From assembly GCA_037179385.1 (NCBI GenBank), contig CM074187.1:49324879-49388878 (forward strand): 64,000 bases of DNA, in the 5' to 3' direction. Shown here in pieces: positions 34,401 to 46,400 of this stretch. This stretch comes from Holothuria scabra. Taxonomy: Eukaryota > Echinodermata > Holothuroidea > Aspidochirotida > Holothuriidae. The position numbers and the translations under genes are program-made. The notes beneath the pieces are model-generated. The model saw only the letters and a list, made by a program, of their open reading frames with translations. It was not told the DNA's origin and searched no databases. Each line of letters opens with the position of its first letter. Positions within the stretch are counted from its first letter, which is position 1.

Positions 34401-37400
34401 GGGTTTGTGTGAAAGTTTAGACTTGATCAAGTATATCCCTATATTTTGCAAGAAACTTGAAATATTTTCAAAATATGGCAAGCTACTGTAAGGTCAAAAT
34501 CACTAAACGTATTGCAGGAATATGATATTGTTTCCTATTCAAGTTTAACTTTTGTTTAAAATATTACAGAGTCGTTGTCAAATCAGACCATTTATAGCTT
34601 CACAGTGGCCATCTGGGTGTGCCTTTTTTGTCCCAGTCGGTGACGACCATCCCTGGATAGGACGTACGTGTTGCATGCTCTGTCCATGTATATCCGTAAG
34701 TCTGTGGGTGCTATACCCATACTGTAGATAAAGTTACGATGAGATTTGCATCCCAGGCTCTGGCTACAACACTGTACAAGCTATACGTAAACATCCTGTA
34801 TTGAAGACAGGATTTTATCATGTCAATACAAAAGATGAACATTATTAAATTAAACAGGGACTTCAGTAAACCTGATCCATTAACTCAAGTCTCAACGGTA
34901 ACATATCACTGATACTCTTAAACTATCTAAGAGGATTAATATTAAAATAAAATGTTTAAAGGGTTTTCTCTTCCTGAGCATAGCTGTAGTCGTGCAGTAT
35001 CATATGAACACACTGTCACAGTTGGTACATACATATGTCGCTCCATGATTGACTGCATTTAACAGAGGATTAACATGCTGCTGGTGTGCTGTCAGAGATA
35101 GCACCCAATCTCACCATCAAGAGTTAGTTGGTAGATAAGGTGTTATGGCTCGGTTTCTAATCAATTAGTTTAAGTCAGGCCAGCCGTAGTTTTTTTCCCA
35201 GTTTTGGCTCAGGGGCTTGTTTTCCCTACTCCATTGTTAATGCTGAGCCTCAAGCACATTTTGAAAGACTTGGGTATGACCTTGCCAGGGTTCGAATGCA
35301 AGACCTCTCGGCTGCAAGTCAGATGCTCTTCCCACTTGACTATGCAGTCAGCCTAGCATTAAGAGACTTAAAAACATAGAATTGCAGTTCACAGTGCGCA
35401 TTGAACGTGCAGGGAACATATACGTTCAAATATGCACATCAAATTCAGACTTGCCCCAGGTGAACAACTTGATAAATAGATCAAATTATCCAGCTTATTT
35501 GACTCAGTTTCACAGTCCTCTCATAGTTACCAGTTACCTTGTGTTAAGTTATTACCATGCATGTTTAACCACTATTTTGAAGACAATAGGCGGACAACCC
35601 GAAATTCCTTCTGCAAATGAGTAAACTTATCCATATCTCCTCCTAATTTGCCTTACTCTGAATGTATTTTTAAAGTTTTAAAAACAAATACAAACAAAAG
35701 CAAAATGAAGGATTGTTCCTTCCTGAAAATAACAAATGAGTTACAAAGATAATATCTCCTAGTAAACCAGAAAGTTACAGTTCATAAGTGGAAGCATAAA
35801 ACCCTATCTAACCTAACCTAACCTAACCTAACCTATCCTAACCAAACCTAACCTACAGCTGTAACCGAACCTAACCTAACCTAACATAACCTAACCTTTT
35901 AACCTAATGTAACCTAACTTTTAAACCTAATGTAAAGTAACCTTTAAACCTAATGTAACCTGACCTAGCCCATAACCCTTGACTTATATGAAATGATCAC
36001 TCCCAACTGGCCAGTTGAACTGTGATGTGCACAGTGGCATAGTCATGGGGGTGGTCTGGGGGATTGAACCCCCCATGACCCAACCTTGTAATGCAAAAAA
36101 ACCCTAAAGTAGCTGTTTTTTCTCTCTACCCCCAGACGTTTCCCCCATATCGTGCTCCTTCCCCTTCCCCCAGTATGACAATCCTGGCCACGCTACTGGA
36201 TGTCCATGACATTAGTATTTATTGTATGATAATGTTATACATTGAGGGAAGAGGGAGTGAAATAAATGCCCAGACAGAGCAATTAAGTATTTCTTCAACT
36301 GTTGCCAGATTTCTTGTAACAGACATCCTTTCTAAATGCCAACTGCATTTAATAATTACACATTTTAATGATATTTTAAGTTTTCATACCCCCAATTTTT
36401 GCTGATTATGTAAAGGTATTATTACTTGTTTCAGGCAGTATCAACTTTCACTTTATGATTCATGCATTATTAATTATAGTTTCCTTTCTCTTTTTATCAT
36501 TCCAGGAAAATCCTCTCTCACTATACAGTTTGTGGAAAACCATTTTGTAGCTTCTTATGATCCCACCATCGAAAACAGTAAGTCATACAATTGCTTCCTG
36601 TTGCTCTATCACTGCAGCAAACCCTTCTTCCACATGCAGCCAGATCACTCGAAGCAAAAGACTTGATCTAATTACTTGGTTCACCCAATATTTGTAATAA
36701 ATGTCTTCTGCTTCAATCATTTCATGTTTTATGCATTAAAAAAATTCTTGCAAGGTACGGAATGAGATGGTTCTGTGTGAAGTGAGTCACAGATTTATAT
36801 AATTCAGGAGATGGGAGTGGAAACTGACAGTTACCACATCTCATGCTTTATAGGGCAGCTGATTCAACATGGAATGAAAAGTCACATAAGCAAGCATGGA
36901 ATAGGCAGGCTGACATTTTTACTGTAAGATGAAGCAGTTCCATTGATACTCTGTAGCATGGAAAGGTACATATATTGCTGTTGTAGATTTGACAGAATAT
37001 CATGAAATTTAGGGTGATGAAATTATAGTCTTAACAGTGAGATTTTGCGGTTAGATGTCAAGCATACTGCATACAATAGAAAATATTAAATAGAAAATAT
37101 TACTAAGTTAATCGAAACAGTGCTAATCGATTTTGGCAGGAGACTCCACCCTCCAAAATACAGTGCTTTACTGTGGGTCTCTTCTTTTATAATTGTTCTA
37201 ATTTACTCTTCAGTCTGAACACTGAGTAATTACAGTAGTTGTGGCAACATTTCCAGCCGTGGTTGTTAACGGAATTTAACTTTACTAAAAGTAACTTTGG
37301 TTACTGGAACCTAAGAGCTGCTGCACATTTGGTTTTTATAAGATGGGGATGGGAAGGGGTACACAGCTATGAGGTGGGAAAAGGGTACAGGGTTAGGAGG

Positions 37401-40400
37401 GTAAGGGGTTAGGAGTGGTCGGTGATGGACAGGGGCCTCGGAGCCAATTTTGAAGTGTGGGGGCTAATCATCGAAGCATCCCAATATGTCCATAAAATAA
37501 ATGCAGGTGGCCCAAAATGCAGTTTTAAGGGGTCCAAAAATGCCCACAGCAAAAAAGTGCGGGGGCTAAAGCCCCCCTAGCCCACCTGTCTCCGCGGTCC
37601 CTGACGGATGGTACATGGGCATCACTGTAATGGATAATGCTGGAACAGTGAACAGTGAAGGCACATTGGAGGTAGGAGACTGTAGTGGGTGGCTGTGTTA
37701 GGAACAATGCTTTATAGGAAGGGTAAACTTGCATTCTACAATTGAGCTTTTGGAAATTTTAAAGGTAGTCAACTCTCACCCCCAATCATAATTTTTGTAG
37801 TTAGTCCACAGAAATTCTGAATTGGCACAGCTCTTTGATTGACAGTCAGTGTAATGCAGCATACTGTAGGTCATATTACACAGGATGTACTGTACTGAGA
37901 GTGTCCAGCTGAAAATGTACCATGGGTGCTGTCATTACTTATCGGGGTCTTGTATACTCACCCTAAATTAATAAACTGAGATTGTGTCAGAATTAGGATG
38001 AGGATGACTCTAAAACAGTTTTGGGAGGGACTTAAGTAAGTAGGTAAGGAGAATTGGAACTGTGTGGAGTGAGAGAATTATAGCAGTATTGAGCAGAACA
38101 TGTTTCACCTGTAATATAGCAACGTGGTGAGTTAACAGGACACTACTGTAATCTCACATACAAACTTAAAAATCTAGAAGCATTGCAAAAAATGTGAGTA
38201 GGCGTATGATGTGCATAGAATGTAGCTTTAGTGATAAATATTCTATAAGTTGGCAAGTGACAAGCAGGCCAGATTGGGATTGCTTTTTCCCCATGGATTT
38301 TACCAGCAACAAAATTTTCAAGGCTTCTGACTGATTTGTTTCCAATGTTCATGCTACTAGAGTGAAGAACAGTGTATTGTTTTAGTTCCCACAACATGGG
38401 CCTGTAGTGAATAACTTTGGTAACCATAAATGCATGAGTAACCTATTACATTTTGTATACAGTATAAATTTATGGCAGGAATGACATACCATGAATTGCT
38501 CCATGTACAGTACTTAAAGAGGCTCATTGAGTTGGTTCATGTAATTCAACCAAATTTCCCCAAGCTGTTAAATTTTCTTCACATATCAGGGTCGGATCTA
38601 GTATTTTTCGTTAGGGGGGGGCGTGCTAACGGTTGATCATCTGCCTGAACGAATATCTAAGTGGAACGCCACCATCGGTTGGCGTGGAGCGCACAGAAAA
38701 TTTTGAAAAATCGTGACCCCTCAGATAGCCGGAAATGACATTTCCAAGGCTTGTAAGTAGAACCTAAGCAGTCGTTACTTTGAGCTTTTGTTTGCCAAAA
38801 AATGTTCCTTTCAATTAAAAGTTAGAAAATTGCAAAAGCTTGCTTCATGAACTGAACCAAAATTTTCTTGATCTTGATTTAAGCTAGTAAGATCACTCTT
38901 TAAACACATTTTTGATGAAATGTCTTTCCAAAAAGATGTTGTAACATTATTGGTCCGGAAAAAGGGGTCTAAAGCAGGGGCGTCGATTCAGTTGGTTTTC
39001 AAAGTGGGGGGGCATCTTTTTCTCCTGTTCTTGTAAGGTTGTACAGCGGCATTGCTAGACATTTTTTCGGGAAGGGGAGGGGGTACGCAAGCATCCTGAT
39101 TTTACAATTTTTTGAGTGTGAACACCACTCTGAAATTTTTGCCATTTTTCTGATTTTTTGATTCTGGGTTTCCTGTAAGAAAATTATTTGGAAAGTGGGG
39201 GGAATTACTGAAGAATTTTCATTTCCTATTGGCAATTCTGAGATTGAATGGTGACCAAAGATCGTTGTTGCTACATATAATGTTATCCCACCCCGACGAA
39301 ATATGGCTCTCTGGCCAAATTTTTTGAGTCAAGAGCTTATATTTGGAGAATTTTTTTAATTTTATGAAAGAAAAATCATGAAAATAGCACTGCAGTTTCT
39401 GATGTCACTTGATGATCTGGTGTCACATATAGCAAATTTCCTTTTTTTCACTTACAAAATCCAGAGCTGGGAAAATTTACTCAAGTTATGAGAGAGCACT
39501 TCTGCTCAGGAATCTCAATTTGTGGCACGCAAAGTGCGCGGAAAATTTTGCTCCTTTGAGACAAATAATGATGAATGTGGAGCTTTTGATGGGGAGATTT
39601 CGGAATTTCATGAATTGTCAAAACCACACCATAGACTGGTTTCACAAATAGCAAATTTCCGAATTCTTCATTTTTCAGAGCCGCGCCACTGGGTGTCTAA
39701 GAATAGGGGTCCAGATGCAAAATGCAAACGACTTGATTCAAAATCACACTTCAATTTACTATGGGAAAATCACAGATCGAGGGGTGGGGGAATGATACCC
39801 ACTGGTACAATTCTACTGAGACACCATTGCATAGGCCTATACAGGTGTAAGATTGTTGATACAGAAAACATTAAAAATATAATTTTTCGAACGACACCTC
39901 ATCATACATTATCTGCAGACAGAGGATGGAGGTGTACCTCTAATTCCTGATTGAAGTCTCTTAACTAGCAAACATCAGTGTGATTTTACTTCTCTTATAA
40001 TGTTCTAAATAAAAAATGGTCGAATCGCTATACAAAAGAATGAGGTGAGCGTGTTGAAATTTTGCATTAGAAATCATACATTTTTCTAAAAAATTTGCAT
40101 GCAGACTGTGCAAATAGAAATTTTTAGTTTCCTTAAAGTGTTTGCCAATTTCAGCCTGCCAGTCCTGTCAAGCACTTAAGACCACAGATTTCATTTGAAC
40201 ATGGTGGGGGGACAATTCATCTTCTTCCTATTCCTAAATATTGTGCTCCTTCATAAGCACACCTGCTGTACTATGCATAGGAACAATTGCCATAATCATA
40301 GAGACCGATGAATAATGTATGTTTGATATGCAACTTAAAGAAGAACATCAATGGGACTGCAAGCATGCAGAGGGTGTGAAAATTTTGGGGATTTGCAAAG

Positions 40401-43400
40401 TAAACATGTGGAATTTTCGATACAGAAAGCTAGTCGATCATAATCTGTAGAGGACACCTCTAATAACCTACATGTATAGTCTTTTTGTTAGTACCTAATT
40501 TTTAAGTTTCACGTCACAAAAAGTGGGGGGAGGATTTTACGTTAGTGTCCCCTCCACTTAAAAAAAATGGGGGAACATGTCCCTCGGTCTTCCCAAATCC
40601 ACACCCCTGGTCTAAAGATAAAGGAGGTCCTCACACAAGGGTACAGAGAGGAGAATATTTCCTTTTTAATTTTGAATAAAAATTTGTTACAACCTATAAT
40701 TCTATGAACGTAAAAAAAACTGAAAGAATTGAATTTTGGGGTCTCCAACAGCTTCAAAGACGATGGTGAAAATATCTGCCAGAAGGCCTGCAAATGCTCA
40801 GTATACTGTTAGTACACACACACACACTTGTCAAGCAACGAAACACTAAAAAAAACAGCAAAAAAAGTACCCGGACACTTGAGTACGTTCAAAACAGCAA
40901 GGTAATTATGCCTATTCACGAAACTTTTACATGCACCTATTGGCTGCGAGGTACATTGTTGATGGTGCGACTTCAACATATGCAGCTTTGTATGAAGTAT
41001 GAGGCGCTCTGTAGGTGCTGCTGTTACCATAGCTCAGAGACTTCTCATAGGGATCAAACTCCTTCCACAGAAACACGAGACTAGCCTAGGCCCTATACAT
41101 CTCCATATACAAACAGGTAGGATAGTGCAAGGTCTAGCACAAAAAACTCTGAAGCAAAAGCATCCTAGGGCAAAATTACAGGGGCTAATCTTTGGAAAAT
41201 AGTATGAAGAACCTCATAATTATTTCATGAAATGTGTGTAAACTTGATTATATTGGACATCTTTCAAATTGACATCATTCTGACTACCCTGAATGAGGCT
41301 GTAGCAAAACCCATAGTACGCCTTGTATGTAATACATATGAGAAGTTTGCGAACCCTTTTAGAAACGGATTGCAAGCTTGAAATTTAGGAAAAGTCCTAG
41401 GATTTAAGCATGCAAACTGCTTATTATCATGGTGGAATAAAAACAATAAGGTCTTCTGGCCCTGTTCCAGTTTGTTAGCAGTGCATCAAGTTTGAGTGAA
41501 TTTTTTTGACACACTTTCTGGAGGATCTTACACTGTAAAGCAAAGCAAGGAGCTGATTCAGTCTGATATGGAATTGAAGTCAGTACTCAGTGCCTTGTTT
41601 AGGCAGATCCATAAAGAACTATTGCAGACAGGACTTGTGGAACAATGCTGTCACATTCAGTCAATGTTTTGGTTTAGTTTCAGCAAATAAGTGAACACTG
41701 TATAATAGTGGGAATAGCAACTGGGTATGAATCAGAGTACTGCATAATAGAAGAAAAGTATGACAGTGAAAATTGCTATGCAAATTTTGAAAATTGCTAT
41801 GCAAAATGGAACTTGAAGTGCAAAAATGCTATGCAAAATTTCTGTCCTAAATTATTCCCTGATTCATATTTGAGATGACAGGTTTTAAAGTCTTTTGCTT
41901 GATGAAATATACCACTTTATTGTCATGTGCACAAGAGATAAACATTGTTAAATGCTTTGCATTATCATTGATTTCATTAGTGGCATGTAGATTCAGTCTC
42001 CACTCCCTCGGGATAGCAGAATTTTTTCATAATATAATAAAAAGAAAAATACTAGTAAAATAACGTGTATGGCAGAAATCATTCTAATTAAGGACTCAGT
42101 CATACTCTCTCATTAAAAAATTACTTTCCAAGGTTTAGTGACCATGAGAACTCTGGCATAGATAAGTTTATTGTCAATTTTAATAAGACTTATTCAAAGT
42201 ATATTGATTAGCATACACATCCGGAGGCGTAAAATAAGATCAAAGTCAACAGACACATAAATACTTGTTTTCAGTGATAACATATTCATTGGAATGGTTA
42301 AATTAAGACACATATTCTGCCATATTTCTTGAGCTTTCTATCAAACAAAACTTTCCAAAAAGCAAAGGTATCCTGAAAATAATTTTTCCCTCATTTACAT
42401 TTTAAGCTATTAGCAAAAGAGCATAATTCGACCATTCCTAAACCACATTCACATTTTGCACATATTAGAACAGAACGTTTTCCCTAATTGTCTGGTTTGT
42501 GTGACCAAATAAATTTATATAAAATACTCTCTAGTTCGTGAAAAATGGAGGAAACGGGATAACAGATTGTATAAAATAAGTGAACATAGACATTTAACTC
42601 ATGTGAAGTTTGGCCATGTGCTTTGTGTACATTCTGTACACCTTGACTCCACATCTGATGTGAACCCAAATAGCAGATGGATTGTAAGACAAAATTTGGT
42701 GTTCTACATAAAGCGTAGTCCGAAATACGGTTGAGACCTTTGATATCACTCTATTTACATTTTATCAGAAAACTTGGAACTGTGTGCTCTAAATTGCTAT
42801 TCGTTGGCAATAATTATAATTACATAGATTGAAAAGTATAAGATAATACAACATTATGTAGAAACAAGTAGGCTAAATGATCTATTCAGTGAAAGTAAAA
42901 AATAAGCTTTCGAAAATTTTAGGGGGGGGCGTGTGCCGGGTGCACCCACGCCTAAATCCGCCACTGCATATCAACGACAAATGGTCAAACTAAGACAATC
43001 CACATATCCTTCATACAAAGAAACTTTGTATGAGTGAGTACTTAACAGTTTAATTCTGTTTTCAGGAATTTGTGACCAGACACATTTTCAAATTATGCAC
43101 AAAACCATTACAAGTCAGGACACCACAAAATTCAAAAATTTGACTTTTTTTGTAACTATTAGATGTAAAACTTAGCAAATCATGTTAAGTACTAGCATTT
43201 TCAAATGTTAGTACCCTTAAAAACTTTCATCAAGTTATTAATATCATCTCAATGGGCTCCTTTAAAGAGGAAACAAACATGCAGCCACCCCAGTGTGAAT
43301 TAGTATAGTAGACTATCGTATTTTATGAGTGGCTCTTAAAAATCAAGTGACAATATTTTTTTCTCATTCAGTTTTAAAGATGACAATGAGTCACTGCTTA

Positions 43401-46400
43401 AATTACTCTGAATATATGCAATATCTATGTCCTGAAATATTTTGAAAGATTCTTTGAAAGAGTAATACTTAAAGAAAATTTGTGAGATCTTTCTCTTGTT
43501 TTGAAGTTAAGTGTGGGGTGACGGTCTCAGCCCTTTGAATTAACAGCATGTGTATCAAAGAAAATAAACATAGTTGTTAGCAAGATGGTGAAAAAATTTG
43601 CAAAATAAGAAAAAAAGAATTTAAATTTTTTGTAACATATAATCCTTCTCTATTGGTCTTAAATAGTTTTGGAAGTCATTATCCTAGCAAGTTAGGGATG
43701 TGAGCAGAGCTGCTACATAGGACCATTGCCATTTCCCTAAGCGATAGATTGTTTTTATCATACTGTAAGCTGCATTGGTTGTTTGTAACCTTACTTTATG
43801 AAAAGTTAGGTAAGCTTACAGCAGAAAGGGCTTTACGCCTTAACTAATAATCTTCTGGTTTAACCTAGTGGCAATTTTTTCGAGGTGTAAGGCACTGGAC
43901 TGTTTTCCCTATTCCATTGCTTATGCAAGCATCATGCACAATGGCAGTAGGTTCCATTTTGTAAAGTCTTTCGTATAACACAGTCTGGGAATTGAATCCA
44001 GACCAGGATGCTCGGAGAGTCAGACTTTATGGAAGGATGAAAGGAGTGTACTAGAGATACATCATATTAAGCACAATACTTATATTTTCTTCCTTTTGCA
44101 GCATTTGAAAAGACATTAAAGCTTAATGGTCAGGAATATGCCTTAAATATCATCGACACAGCAGGGCAAGATGAATACTCAATATTTCCACAGTCACTCT
44201 CAATGAATATTCATGGATATGTTATAGTTTATACCGTTACATCACAAAAAAGGTGAGAAGTTATGTGTAGTTTATTGGTTCACGCCATTTGTTTAGGAAA
44301 TGCTTATATTGAAGGAAGTCAATTTCTTTCATTGTTTTATTCATTTTTTAGCAAGAGAAGGTGTTATTAAAATTGACCTGGTTAGTCAAAACTGCTATAA
44401 AAGTTTTTGAGTAACTTTTTGTACCAATGGTAGCAAATGTGCCGTTCTGGTTTATATCATGTATTTATGAAAATGGTTTAAACTTTTCATCAGTTAAAAT
44501 TGGAGTACCATACAGTATGAAAAGCTCTTTATGTATTTCATTTTCTGATTTATTACTAAATATTTAAATTTAGGACAATCCTAAACTGATTTTCATTCCA
44601 TTTGCTGATTTACTACTAAATATTTAAATTAAGGCCAATCCTAAACTTCAAATCTTGCAGAAAAGTATTCCAAATAATGAAATGACCAGTGCTAATTTGT
44701 TTAAAGAAAAACTTTATTTGGCAACTTCTGCTGACCAGGCAAAATGTTAATGGCAGTTAACCTTATTCAATATCCCAGAGAGTTCCAATTCTTCCAACTT
44801 ACTTCTAGCTCATCCCACATTTAAACTGAAAGTTTAAGCAAAATTTTTATTTTCATATATGAAAGAGGGACCAAATCTACACAGTGTGGTTCTTGAGGTG
44901 TCAGTAAATGAAGTCTGTAGAATTGTGTTCCAAAGTAAGTTTGAGGGCAGCAGAGCTTATATCACTTCCTCACATTGACAAGGAATGCTTTGTTTCCCTT
45001 TGTTTTATCAGACTGTTACATTGACCTTGAAGACAATAGGAGTAGGACCTCCATGTGGGGATGCAAAGTTTGTAAAATTCTAATGCCACTTATGCAATCA
45101 CATTCTAAAAATACGGGACTGTTGAGGAAAAATTCAACTCTTAATTTCAAATAAAAACAAAAGTATGTGCACTAATGTGGGGATATCAGCCCTCACAAAT
45201 AAGACATTGGCTATGGTAGAAAAATTGTTGAAGTAAAAAGGATTGACTTCGGCAAAAATACACTTTATCTCAGCATTATTATTTCTGACCAAAGCAAAGT
45301 CGTGTAATTATATGTGTATGATAAAACCAGTAACAGCGCCTTTGGGAATTTTTCCTACTTAATGAAGCATTAAAAGGATAAAATGGCTGGTTCTTAAATC
45401 TAAAGGTCACTTTCTGCTGCTGTGTGCAACACTGTGTGCAGTGATAACTTCTTGACAGCAGGCGGAGAGTTACGTAAGTTCCATAAATACCGATTGTAGT
45501 GAACTTTCTTAATCAAGAATTTCTGTTAAAACTTGAAAAGTTGCAACTGTGATATGTTTGTGCAGAAATAATAATGAATACATTTGCTCAAATGTGGATA
45601 ATGGAGGAAATTTTATCATAAACAACTGCTCTTTACATCATGACTCGAAGGTAAGGTCTAATTTTGAGCCATGTATTGTGCAACTTTTGGACTGTTAAAT
45701 CCCTGTACAATGTCTGCAATCTATCCCTTTGGCAAAATTTTTGCCAATGTCGAATTGATTTGTCTCGGCATTTACTTCTGCATTGCCAAATGCCAAGGCT
45801 ATTTTCAAGGGCTGGGATATGATGTCATATGTGCTTGCTTCAAGTTCACTTCTTGTTGAAAATGTGAAAACTGTATGTGCTCATGTCTTGAGGATCACAT
45901 GTGAGATTTCAATTCAAGTTTCACCAAAATGCTCATAATAAGTACCCCTCTCACAAACCAAATCCTGTTTTGACCTTAAACCTGTCTTTGAAGCTCATCC
46001 TTATCCAGACACAATCCCAGTTTATTGCTCCAGTTCATACCCTGAAAAGTATACCCTCTTAAAAAAGCCTATTGTAACCAAAACATTCTCATTACTTACT
46101 GTGTTATATGAGCTACTCTGCTCTGTTTTTACTTGATATCAGTCAAAGAGATGTACCAATTGAAAATTTCTGTCGGTAAAATTATAGTTTGGGTTGACAA
46201 ATGAGCCTTTAATCAGGCCATGGCTAACCATTAAAACTGTCAACCTATGGTGTACACATACTTTCAGCATGGTTATTCCTTGAGGCACATTTGATAGTTC
46301 AAAAAATAAGATACAGATAATTATTTAGGTATCACTGATTCTTTTGCTTTCTTAGTTTTTTGTGTCCTATAAATCAAATAACCCTTGGCAAATGCAACAC

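Larger units (their letters stand above)
22493..36505 (+). other. RHEB intron 1 (14.0 kb)
   Basis: Starts GTAAGT and ends TCATTCCAG. It contains the THAP-like pseudogene, the minus-strand acidic exon, an element with a MITE nested in it (27036-27886), MITE, SINE and satellite fragments, and hAT-type ends. The stretches 22.5-25.9 kb and 27.9-30.4 kb show no recognisable gene. The minus-strand 123-codon frame at 25259-25630 has no recognisable content. Confidence 0.85.
38587..42966. mobile_element. ~4.4-kb hAT-like insertion with another element nested inside
   Basis: The left end is CAGGGTCGGATCTAG followed by a G-run and GCGTGC. The right end, inverted, is CAGTGGCGGATTTAG, also preceded by a G-run and GCGTG. 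CATATCA occurs at both edges but overlaps the CA of the left end, so the target duplication is not settled. Inside is the 1635-bp element at 38975-40609. No intact transposase frame was found, so it is either an old copy or non-autonomous. Confidence 0.65.
36578..44101 (+). other. RHEB intron 2 (7.5 kb)
   Basis: GTAAGT to TTTTGCAG. It contains two MITEs, the nested hAT-type insertion, a family 1 MITE and a SINE. No other coding exon is supported. Confidence 0.85.

Noticed and set aside
39522..39950. 142-codon open frame
   Set aside because: It lies inside the nested hAT-type element, has no transposase motif and looks compositionally random.
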